This document shows positions 11,354-20,712 of a DNA stretch of 64,000 nucleotides, piece after piece (within the stretch, counting starts at the first letter, position 1; each line of letters starts with the position of its first letter). Origin of the DNA: Ursus arctos. Its lineage: Eukaryota; Chordata; Mammalia; Carnivora; Ursidae. The stretch covers positions 11,294,199 through 11,358,198 of the forward strand of contig NW_026623078.1 of the NCBI RefSeq assembly GCF_023065955.2. Reading direction: 5' to 3'. The notes beneath the pieces were generated by a model that searched no databases, was not told the origin of the DNA, and was given only the letters and a program-made list of their open reading frames with translations. Both the position numbers and the translations under genes were made by a program.

Positions 11354-12205
11354 TCTTTACTTGTTTATTTTTGTTTCTGTTTCCTCTGCTTTTGTGTCAT
11401 ATCTAAAGAATCATTGTCAATACCAATGTCGAAAAGATTTTCCCTTATATTTTCTTTTAATAGTTTTACAGTTTCAGGTCTTATGTATAGTTTCTTAATC
11501 CATTTTTGATTGATTCTTGTGTACTGTTTAAGATAAGGTTCCATTTTTCTGCATGTGGAAATTCAATTTTTCCAACAGTTTGTTGATAAAACTATCCTTT
11601 CTTCTTGTGTATTTTTGGCTCCTTTGTCAAAGATATGATCCACTAGTATCACTTCTGGGTACATATCCAAAAAAGATGAAATCAGAACCTTGAAGAGATA
11701 TTTGCACTCCTATGTTCATGACAGCATTATTCACAATAGCCAAGATATGGAAACAACATAAACATCTACTGATGAATGAATGGGGGAAAATGTTGTATAT
11801 GCATACATAAGAAAATTACTCAACCTTAAAAGTGAGGAAAATCCTGCCACATGAAACAACATAGGTCAACCTGGAGGATATTATGCTAAGTAAAACAAGC
11901 CAGTACAAAAGAACAAATACTATGTGATTCCACTTATGTGAGATAAAAGCACAGAGTAGAATGATGGTTTTCAGAGGTTGGGAAGAGAGAAAATGAGGAG
12001 TTGTTATTCAACAGATATAAAGTTTTAGTTATGCAAGATGAATAATTTTTAGAGAAGAACCGTATAGCATCATGCTTATAGTTCATAATATAGTATAGTG
12101 CATAATATAGTATAGTGCAACAAACTTCAAAATTTGTTGCAAAGGTAGATCTCATGTTATGTGCTTTCACCACAATAAAAAAAATAAAAAATAATTAAAA
12201 TAATT

Positions 12206-12245
12206 GAGAAAAGAAAAAACTTAGACCAATTATCTTTCATAACTG
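12206..12245 (+). mobile_element. Old L1 ORF2 fragment (right half)
   Basis: AAAAAACTTAGACCAATTAT followed by CTTTCATAACTGAAT matches L1 ORF2 text expected directly after the break at 10635 (canonical 'gaaaactacagaccaatatctctcatgaa'). It is short and diverged; the match is supported mainly by its position. Confidence 0.45.
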
Positions 12246-14129
12246 AATAACAACAACAAAAAAAAAAAGGGCGGAGGAAACAAGAGAATCTGAACTTTGG
12301 TTAATTTCCTTCCTTTTTTTTCTTGGAAATTGATGGCATGTATTGCTAGACAGTGTTGTTTATAGTAAAAACGACCCTAGTAGGTGAATTGCTTCTCTTC
12401 AAAAATAACTATAGATACAAAATGAGGTCCTTCTATCCTTGTGTTTTCTTGAGTGAGGTTACTTGTGACTAGTGGGTCTTTTGTAGGGATACTAAGAAAC
12501 TATGTTTATGAAGTTTTTACAAAAATTATGTGGGGGGAGAGCTGCAGTTTCTAGACCAGAGAAGTTCCTACATCCAAGCAGTGTATTATAGGAATCTATA
12601 TTTATAACTTTATATCTTCTCTACCTTTTGACAACAATTCTTATTCTAGACATTGAATGAACACTTTTTAGGTTGGTCTATTTAATACCAGCCAACAGTA
12701 TGGTATATAATTTAATGAGTCATGCCTTTTATTGTCAACACATCCTTTGATAACTTTATCCCTCAAATTTCAATATTCAGTCCTTTTCTTAGACAAAGAT
12801 TCTATTGCTTTAAATATACAACTTCATTAAGAGTCAAAAAAATGTATTTTCTTGATGGTGTGACAGGAAAAATATTGTGTTTTAATAGACAATTCTGATT
12901 GATGTATTCAAGTATTATTTTTTGAAAGACAGGCAATGTTACTCAGTTCTAATTATCAATCAACTCTACAATATGTGAAATCTGCAAACTAGGATATAGT
13001 CTATAATGAGCCTTTATGGTTTTCTGAGCCTAATTAATAGGGTTTTTAAAGCTATTTTCTCTGGTAAAATACTTAAATTACAAGGTTGTTCTCTTAAATT
13101 AAAAAAATGTTAATATATTTCTGCTGCTAAGGTCAGACAATTTTTGTCACTGGAGGGTACATGCCCCACTGAAGAAACATAAGTTGCTATAGTTCCTTAA
13201 GAGTGTTCCATTCCAGTGACAATGCACTCTGCCACAGGTCCCATCTGGTGATAATGACTCATTTCCAAATCCAGCAAATAGCCAGACACATTTAAAACTT
13301 TAATGTCTATTTTACAAAATAATTTTTAATATCTAAGATATTTGATAAAATTTTCTTCATAGATTGCTGTACCAAAATGGATCACTCATATCCTCAGATT
13401 ATAAGCAGTTATTGATTTATCATTCACACTGGTCAAGGGCTTAGGAGGTTATGGTGATTTAATAAAATCCATATATGGAAACAAATTTCTCCTCTTTTGG
13501 AAAACACATTTTTATCTCAAGTTTCTAGAACAACTTTAGTTGAATATAGGCTATGATTAAACAATTTGTGTTATGGTAGCTAGACAATTGATTTAAAATT
13601 TGATCTTTTAAATTTTCTGTGACATTAGAGTTGACATTTTGACACTGAAGCATTATGTAGCTATATCTTGCTGGAAAAATTCAGGAAAAGTAACAACTGA
13701 TATCAGTATAATACTAATGAAAATCAAAACTAGCCTTGTTTCCTACAAAAGTATTCCTATCTCTCTTCCCCATGAAACAAAAAACACCTTTCTGAAATTA
13801 AGAAAGAATGTTAAAGAAAACTGGGAGGTATAAAATACCCAAACTATATTCAACCTCTCTGCCTTCTTATTCTCTGCATGTTTATCTTCTAAGTTGTTGT
13901 GGTGAAAGGTTTCTTTTAATCACACCCATGCTGTCCATTTGTATATATTGTCTGTCTGCTTTTACTATAGTTTTGTGATAATCAGTTACTCTTGTTAATT
14001 GCATCATATGTATTCTCCATTTTATCCATCTCTGCCCACAGGAAAAAAAAAAAAAACTTCCAAAACCACTGGATGCAATAATTTGTGTGTAAATCCTCTA
14101 GGATCCTCTACACAATTTTCCAAATTTAT
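12246..14129. other. Single-copy AT-rich DNA, no gene seen
   Basis: No repeat family, RNA gene or convincing exon is recognised. The only longer open frame (13639-13833, 64 residues) has no recognisable domain or splice context. Short A-runs occur near 12260 and 14042. Confidence 0.6.
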
Positions 14130-14285
14130 TTATTATATCATATTTTAAGGTCTTTATTACACTTATTAAATGTAAGCTGATTTAGGCCCATCATAGGTAC
14201 TATATATTCCTATACTTAGACTTTTCCTAGCAGAGTCTGACACATAGTACATAATCAGGTTAGTTGAATTTAATTCCTTTTCTAT
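14130..14285 (+). mobile_element. L2 LINE 3' end (ancient)
   Basis: CTTATTACACTTATTAAATG, then AGTCTGACACATAGTACATA and ATCAGGTTAGTTGAATTTAA, follow the order of the L2 3' end ('...cttatcacagt...gcctggcacatagtagg...caataaatatttgttgaat'). Strongly diverged; family call is from memory. Confidence 0.5.
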
Positions 14286-14750
14286 AAAATGACATTCATA
14301 GTTACATTCCACAGTTGGTATTCAATGTCTACCCATCTCCAACACTAACCTCATTTTAACATTACAACATAGCATCCATGCAAGTTTCTTCTCAGACAGT
14401 TTAACATATTTGGCCTCTCCTGATTTTTTGCCCAATTGTATACTACTACAAGCAAAGATTTTTGATTGCCAAGGTCTTGCACATTGTAGAAAGTCAAGTA
14501 ATGTGAGCCAGTTTATATCAAATTATCCATGACTGGAATGCTCTTTACAGACACATAGACATAATCAAAGCCTTATCACATTCTTTAAAACTGGGCTCCA
14601 CTTCTGTATCTTTCCAAATATTTTCAGCTTTCTAGTTTATAGTTCTCACTGCTGTTTAAAACCTCTCATGGCAAGTGTCAAGGTAAGAAATAGAGACCTC
14701 CATCAGGGTGATAAAAATGGTGATTGAGAACAAAAATTTTGTTATTTTGG
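14286..14750. other. Single-copy DNA, no feature seen
   Basis: No repeat or gene recognised. Some text near 14540-14640 might be a very old L2 piece, but the match is too weak to call. Confidence 0.5.
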
Positions 14751-14754
14751 AAGT

Positions 14755-15187
14755 GGAAACTACAATATGTCCTAATCCCAGCAATCTGTAATTATGTTAC
14801 CTTACATGTTAAAAGAGACTCAGCAGATATGATGAAGTTAAGGATTCTGAAATAAGATCATCCTGGATTATCCAGAAGAATTCAATGTTATCACAAGGGC
14901 CTTTATAAAAGGCAGGATCAGATTCAGTAGCAGGAAATGCGACAATGAAAACAAGAGGTTAGGGTGATATGAGAAATGAGCCATGAGCCAAAGAATGTAG
15001 GCAGCCTCTCGAAACTGATAAAAACAAAGAAACTTTTCTCCCCTAAAGCCTCAAAAAAGAAACACAGCCCTGTTAACATGTTAATTTTAGACTTCAGGCT
15101 TCCCAAACTATAAGAATAAATGTGTGTTATTTTAAGCCATTAAGTTTGTTGTAATTTGTTACAGCAACAATAGCAAACTGATATAGG
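14755..15187 (+). mobile_element. MLT1-type LTR (ERVL-MaLR, solo)
   Basis: TATCACAAGGGCCTTTATAA, AATGTAGGCAGCCTCTCGAA, ACTTCAGGCTTCCCAAACTA and AAGCCATTAAGTTTGTTGTA, ending CAATAGCAAACTGATATAG, follow the 3' two-thirds of mammalian MaLR LTRs (consensus end '...ggaaactaataca'). No internal retroviral sequence is attached, so it is a solo LTR. These LTRs carry a polyadenylation signal; AATAAA occurs at about 15115. Non-coding. Confidence 0.7.
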
Positions 15188-15224
15188 GAAAATGAGATAA
15201 AGGGAAAATATCAAAGTGATCTCC

Positions 15225-16639
15225 ATCCAATATTAATGAGGTTTCCCCTCCCCCTACCACTAGTGATGTGTTGGGAGCCAGCTGGGAAGACTGGACTTTC
15301 ACTACCACCTAGTACTGGAGAGGCTCGCCTTTCTCTCTGCTTTGGGATGGTGTCAAAGGAGACTCAGAACTCTTACCATTACCCATCAATAATGAGGCTA
15401 ACTCTTTTTTGGTGTCAGTGGAGACTAGTCAGTGGGGAGCACTAATGAAGTACTACTTGTGCCAACCCCACCTCCCTGACCAAGGCAGAGAGGTATCAGG
15501 GGAACTGGAACTCCCAGTCTAGCCTAACAATAACAAGGATGCTTCCCACTCAGGGGTCTAATGGAAGATAATAGGGAATTTGGACTTCTACATCCACTTG
15601 CTGATAATAAAGGGGTACCTCCAGTCCCCTGCTGGAGCAATATTAGAGAAAAACAACTAAAACATAAGTTTTATGTAAATTCCAGAGCCTCGTAATCCAA
15701 TGCCCCAAATGTCCAGGTTTTATTGGAAAATAAGTCAGTTATACCAATAACCAGAAGAATCTCAACTTGAATGAGAAAATATAATTCACAGTTGCCAATA
15801 CCACAAAGACAGATATTAAAATTATCAAAGATTTTCAAGTAGCTATAATCAAAATATTTCACTGAGCAATTAATTGCAAATATGCTTTAAAGGAATGAAA
15901 AAAAAATGGAAAGCCTCAGCAAAGAAACAGAAGAACCAAATGGAAATAGAACATAAAATTTTTATAGTAACTGAAATAAAAGCCTCAGTATATGTGTACA
16001 GCAGCAGGTTGGAGGGGCAGAAAAAGAACAAGCGAACTGGATAAACAATAGAGATTATGCAATCTGAACAACAGAGAAAATAAGCTAAGATGACTAGAAC
16101 TTCAAAAACAAATGCAATCATTACCAAACTCCTAGCATTCATATCAGACTACTGCAAGGAAATGAGAGAGAGTACAGAGCTAGAAGAAATAATGTCTGAA
16201 AACGTCCCAAATTTGGCAAAAGACATATACCTATAGATACAAGAAGCTGTGTAAATACCAAACAGGATAAACACCAAGACACAGCATATTCAAATTTACA
16301 AAACTAAAGACAAAGGAAAAAATTCTTGAAAGTAATGACAGAAACAAACAAAACAAAACCCAAATAACAAAAATGACAACAAAAACAATTAAAATGACAG
16401 ATTTCTCTTCAGAAGCCCCTGAGGTCATCAGGAAGCTGTACATTTTCCAAGTGCTAAAAGAAAAGTATTTTCGACCCAGAACCCATTTCCAGTGAAAGAT
16501 CCTTCAAAATGAAGGAGAAGTCAAGACTGTTCAGATGACGGAAAACTAATAGAAATTGCCACCAATAGATATTTCCTAAAATAACAGCTAAGGAAAGTTC
16601 TCCAAACAGAATAATTTAGGGAAATTCTCTAAACAAAAT
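15225..16639 (+). mobile_element. HAL1 half-LINE (ORF1-only L1 relative)
   Basis: The 5' part has AGCTGGGAAGACTGGACTTT and CAAAGGAGACTCAGAACTC. This is followed by AATGTCCAGGTTTTATTGGA, CTCAACTTGAATGAGAAAA, AAGCCTCAGCAAAGAAACAG, CAATCTGAACAACAGAGAAA, TCCCAAATTTGGCAAAAGAC and finally ATTTCTCTTCAGAAGCCCCT. That order matches my memory of the HAL1 consensus, an ancient LINE that keeps only an ORF1. No ORF2 text from the same element follows. The ORF1 is destroyed by stops; its best shadow frames are on the opposite strand and are not genes. Confidence 0.75.
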
Positions 16640-17345
16640 GATCAATGTTCTTAGAGCTGTCACGAAAAGCACAATCTGTAAAAGAAAAAATTATGTTGAA
16701 CTTTATTATTTTTTTTAATTTGCTTCTGTGAAAGACTTTTTTAAGAGGACAAAAAACAAACTACAAACGGAAATAATTGTAAATCACATATCTGACAAAA
16801 GACTAGTAGCATCTAGAATACATAAAGAACTCTCAAAACTCAAAAGTTACTAAAAAAATCCAGTTATAAAATGGGCAAAAGATATGAAAAAGCATTTTAT
16901 TGACTAAGATATATACGAATGTCAGGTAAGCACATGAAATTATGTTTGACATTATTAGCCATCAGTGAGGTGTAAATTAAACTGCAGTATATGATATCTC
17001 AGCACACCTATCAACATGGCTAAATTAAAATAGTGATAACACTAAATGCTGGCAAGGATACCTAGAGACTGAATCATTCACACACGGTTGGTGAGAATGT
17101 AAAATAGTACTGTAAATCCAGAAAACAGTTGAGCATTAGCCTCCAGAGAAATGCAAATTTATGTTCACAAACTTATGTTTCACAAAAATCAGATTGTGAA
17201 TGTTTATAGCAGCTTTATTCACAGTAGCTGAAAACTAGACTATGATTCCAAAGGGAGATTGTTAGTAGAGTATGAATACTTTTAAGCTATAAGGCTCAAA
17301 AATATTTATACTCTAATTTACTATCTTACTTTTAGAACGATAAAC
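16640..17345 (+). mobile_element. Old L1 ORF2 C-terminal fragment
   Basis: AGAGCTGTCACGAAAAGCAC, CACATATCTGACAAAAGACT, AGAATACATAAAGAACTCTC, ATTAGCCATCAGTGAGGTG and TTTATAGCAGCTTTATTCAC are in the order of the ORF2 C-terminal region. It abuts the HAL1 end. It may be a separate insertion or, less likely, a full L1 whose middle is lost. Highly diverged, no open frame. Confidence 0.7.
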
Positions 17346-17886
17346 TAAAAAATTTAAAAAAATAAAGTCACTATCATAAAAAAATCTATAAAGTGTGAAG
17401 TATTATCTTCATCTTACAAATAAACCTAAAATAAGAGGCTTTGGTGTCTAGCCCAGCACAAAAGCCAGAAGGACTACAGCTGACTCCTAGTTGTACTTAC
17501 ACCCATGAATCCCAGAGGCACTATAGAGTCACTTAAAGGGCTTGGAAGTGGGTCCAGCTTCATGTTTTGATTTTTGAACACTTAATTCATTTAGTTCAAG
17601 TATTTTCTACTGATGTATTAGGAACTTTCTGGAAAAGTGCTTTTTTTAAGTAACATGTTTTTGGAACAGTTTTTGATCAGTAGCTCTTCCTGCCTCTACC
17701 CCTTTTCTATTGCATCCAGCCTTTTCTATTTAATGTTATTTCATAGGAGAAACTGTATTTTATGCTTTTTTTCTTTTGTTTTTATATGCCAATATTTCCA
17801 TAATATTTAGAAAGCTTAAATAATTACTAAATAACCAAAACTAACTCTAGCTAAAAAAAAAAAATGTTTTAAAGACAGTAACTCAC
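17346..17886. other. Single-copy DNA flanking a candidate exon
   Basis: No repeat is recognised between the L1 end and the candidate exon on the minus strand. It contains a poly(A) run at 17853-17864. If the exon is real, this is its downstream intron (minus-strand reading), starting GTGAGT at 17886-17881. Confidence 0.5.
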
Positions 17887-17962
17887 CTAGAAGATGGCAA
17901 TGAAAATCTGGTTGTCGAACTGCCACACTTTCATTGGGTTTGGGATGAAATGGCTTTAACAC
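17887..17962 (-). other. Candidate 76-bp internal exon of an unrecognised gene
   Basis: On the minus strand the segment is preceded by a T-rich tract ending TTTATTTATTTTAG (acceptor) and followed by CTTCTAG/GTGAGT, a near-perfect donor. Only one of the three frames is open. It begins VLKPFHPKPNESVAVRQPDF and ends with five further residues plus one base of the next codon, so the phase would be 0 in and 1 out. It contains two CpGs or CpG-like sites and sits in repeat-free sequence. I do not recognise the peptide. It could be a chance pairing of splice motifs; conservation or RNA data would decide. Confidence 0.35.
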
Positions 17963-18049
17963 CTAAAATAAATAAATGTCTATAAGACAAGAGCAATTTC
18001 AAAATGGGTCCTTATTAATAACTTTAAGAAATGTTCTACTATAATTTTG

Positions 18050-19330
18050 AAGTGACTACAACGTACACATAAAAAATTGCACAAAAGTGAACTTTTACAA
18101 AGTGAGCGTCACTACACCGACTGTGAAGATACATTACCTGCTCCCCAGAACAAACCTAGAGCCTCCTCTAAGTCACGTTACCACCAAAGATTGCCACCTT
18201 GCTGAAGTTTAACACCAGAATTAATTGACTTTATATAAACATACTAATACAGAATTTACGCCTGATGTTTGGCTTCTTTCAATGTTTTATTTGTCAGTTT
18301 TACATAAGGTGTAGCATGTAATTATACTTTGTTTATTCTTGTTGCTGTTTAATCAATTAAGCTTACACCTTACCTGTCATTCTTCTTTTTACCTGTCACC
18401 TTTATTCTGTTGATGGAGATTTGGTATATGGGTTTTTAAAAAACATTTTGACACTACTATGAATATCTGCTATGATATTCTTTCGCATGTCTTTTGGTGA
18501 ATACATGGCCTTGTTTTAGTTGACTGTATACGTAGTACTGGACTTGCTGAGTCACAAAGTATACATATATTTGGCATTAACAGATACTGGCAAACAGTTT
18601 TCGGATTTGGTTATATTAATTTACACTCCCACCACCAGTATACTGGAGTTTCAGTTGCTCCAATACACTGATAACGCTTGCATTGTCATCTTTCCTTTTA
18701 ACTTTCCTGATGATTGTGTAGTAGCATTGCCCTGTGGTTCCAATGTGCGTTTTTCAGATGGAAAATGAAGTTGAACAATTGCATATGTTTATTAGACATT
18801 TGGATATCCTCTTATTTGAAGTGTTTCTTTAAGACTTCTGTCCATTTTTTATGTCACATTATCTTTTGCTTTATAATTGATTTGTTGGTGTTCTTTATAT
18901 ATTCTAAATAGGAGTATGTTGCCAGATATATGTATTATGATTATTTCCTATGTCTCTGTGGGCTATTTTTTCACTCGATTGATAGTACCTTTGATGATCT
19001 GAAGTTGTTATTTATAAATAAATGCAAATTTTTTTGTGGCTAGTGGTTTTTGTAACTCCTTTAAGAAATATTGTCTGTTTGTCATATAAGCATTCTTCTA
19101 TATGTATCTCTAAAGACTATTGTTTTATTCTTCATATTTAGATCTATAGTTAATCTAGGCTTGACTTTTGTATATGGCACAAAGATCAAAAGTTATCATT
19201 TTTAAATATAAGAGATTCAGAACCATTTATTTAAAAAATCATCTTTTCATGACTGCATTGCAGTGTTATTTTTTCATTATCGGTCAAAGAGTCTCTATTC
19301 CTGGATTCTGTTCTTTTATTTTTTTAAGAT
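18050..19330 (-). mobile_element. Old L1 (L1M class) 3' end, antisense
   Basis: The order TTTGGCTTCTTTCAATG, GTCTTTTGGTGAATACATGG, TACTGGCAAACAGTTTTCG, TTACACTCCCACCACCAGTA, ATTAGACATTTGGATATCCT, GCCAGATATATGTATTATGA and TAGTTAATCTAGGCTTGAC is the antisense of L1 3' UTR and ORF2 C-terminal text, with the 3' side at the left. Small open frames inside it (18520-18768, 18714-18911) are antisense shadows. Old, probably L1MC or L1ME type. Confidence 0.7.
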
Positions 19331-19721
19331 TCTGCTTATTATTTTTTGAGAAATAAATTAACAAATGTTCATAATTGTGAAGAAGGCTTAGCACATGGTG
19401 CACACTTGATGTTTGTTAACTACCAACCTACACACACACACACACAAGTGCAATGAGGGAATTACAAAAAGCCTTTTTTGTCATTTAAGACTTATTTATG
19501 TGACAAAGCAACTTTTTTCCAATGCAGTAAACACACATCTTTTGCAAATAGGACAATGGCATTGACTTGTAAATTTGGATGTTCTTACTCATTTGGTCAG
19601 ATTACAATCTTCACGAATTTTCTCTGAAAATTAAAGCATATTTCTCTAAATGTGATCATGAATATTTTAAGTCAGGGTTTTTATTCAGTGATTTAGGTTT
19701 TCATGATTATCTCTATTAAAC
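19331..19721. other. Single-copy DNA with short (CA)n
   Basis: Apart from a (CA) run at 19430-19446 (about 8 units), no repeat or gene is recognised. Confidence 0.55.
19430..19446. repeat. (CA)n microsatellite, short
   Basis: About eight CA units preceded by CCAACCTA and followed by AGTG. Too short to be strongly polymorphic. Confidence 0.9.
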
Positions 19722-19729
19722 GTATTATG

Positions 19730-20322
19730 GGATGGCTGAGTAATATTCCATTGTATATATATTACATCTTCTTTATCTATTCATCAGTCAGTAGACATTT
19801 GGGTTCTTTCCATAACTTGGCTACTGTAGATAATGGTGCTATAAACACCAACATGTATCCCTACAAATCAGTATTTTTGTATCCTTTGAGTAAATACGTA
19901 GTAGTGCAATTGCTGTGGATGGATCTAGAGAATATTATGCTAAGTGAAATAAGTCAGTTAGAGAAACGAAACCATATGGTTTCACTCATATGCGGAATTT
20001 AAGAAACAAAACAAGTGAACATATGGGGGAAAGAAAAGAGAGGCAAACCAGGAAACAGACTTTTAACTATAAAGAACAAACTGAACATCATAATTTTTTT
20101 AATTTAAAAAATAAAAAAAGGAACAAACTGAGGGTTGCTGGAGGGGAAGTAAGTGGGCAGGGGTGATGGGTTAAATGGGTGGTGGGTTAAGGAGGGCACT
20201 TGTTTTGATGAGTTTTGGGTGTTGTATGAAAGTGATGAATCACTAAATTCTACACAGGAAACTCGGAAACTAATATTACACTGTACATTAACTAGACTTT
20301 AAACAAAAACTTGAAAAAAAAA
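19730..20322 (+). mobile_element. Carnivore L1 3' end with 5' inversion and target duplication
   Basis: The left arm (19730-19915) is antisense ORF2: GGATGGCTGAGTAATATTCC through TAGTAGTGCAATTGCTG. The right arm (19916-20322) is sense: TGGATGGATCTAGAGAATAT, GAAATAAGTCAGTTAGAGAA, GAGGGTTGCTGGAGGGGAAG, ATGAATCACTAAATTCTAC, then an A tail. The two arms abut in the L1 apart from about 35 missing bases. An 8-bp target duplication GTATTATG is present at 19722-19729 and 20323-20330. This is a textbook twin-priming product. A 36-bp insert lies within the right arm at 20085-20120. Confidence 0.85.
20085..20120. repeat. 36-bp A/T-rich micro-insertion flanked by 11-bp direct repeats
   Basis: Canonical L1 text '...aaagaacaaactgagggttgctgg' is interrupted here. 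GAACAAACTGA occurs at 20074-20084 and again at 20121-20131, with 36 bp of AT-rich sequence ending in an A-rich tail (ATAAAAAAAG) between. It looks like a target duplication around a tiny retroposed tail, possibly a severely truncated L1 or SINE. Confidence 0.7.
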
Positions 20323-20330
20323 GTATTATG

Positions 20331-20496
20331 TTAAAATAAAGTGGCTATCCCAAGAATATAGGCTCTCTGGTGTTCATAAAGCTGTACAGGGTTTTAGGTA
20401 TTTTTAAGAACAGTATAATTAAATTAATTGTATTTTTTTTTCTTGGTTTAAGGGCTGTAAATGTACAAGGTTCCTAAAATCAACATGATTACCCTA
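20331..20496. other. Single-copy spacer
   Basis: Short non-repeat stretch between the inverted L1 and the next SINE; nothing recognised. Confidence 0.5.
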
Positions 20497-20507
20497 GAGA
20501 CAAATAA

Positions 20508-20701
20508 TTTTTTTTAAGATTTTATTTATTTATTTGACAGAGATAGAGACAGCCAGCGAGAGAGGGAACACAGCAGGGGAGTGGGAGAGGAAGAAGCAGG
20601 CTCATAGCAGAGGAGCCTGATGTGAGGCTCGATCCCATAACGCCGGGATCACGCCCTGAGCCGAAGGCAGACGCTTAACCGCTGTGCCACCCAGGCGCCC
20701 C
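20508..20701 (-). mobile_element. CAN-SINE, ursid-like young variant
   Basis: Reversed SINE: tail TTTTTAAGATTTTATTTATT at the left, CAGCCAGCGAGAGAGGGAAC, GGGATCACGCCCTGAGCC and TTAACCGCTGTGCCACCCAG at the right end. Perfect 11-bp target duplication GAGACAAATAA at 20497-20507 and 20702-20712. The 'aaccgctgtgccaccc' head is the variant I associate with bears and panda. Confidence 0.95.
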
Positions 20702-20712
20702 GAGACAAATAA

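Larger units (their letters stand above)
10636..12205 (+). mobile_element. L1 with 5' inversion (twin priming), nested in an older L1
   Basis: The left part (10636-11633) is antisense ORF2, from ATTGCTGGATTGTATAGTCA through CCATACTGTTTTCCATAGTG to GGCTCCTTTGTCAAAG. The right part (11634-12205) is sense ORF2 end plus 3' UTR: ATATGATCCACTAGTATCAC, CACTTCTGGGTACATATCC, ATTATGCTAAGTAAAACAAG, then an A-rich tail. In an uninterrupted L1 the end of the inverted part (sense ...AATCCAGCAAT) and the start of the sense part (...GATCCA...CACTTCTGGG) are adjacent and overlap by roughly 15 bases. This is the signature of twin-primed target-site reverse transcription. A CAN-SINE later inserted at 11158-11353. 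Exact target duplications are blurred by A-rich flanks. Confidence 0.75.
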
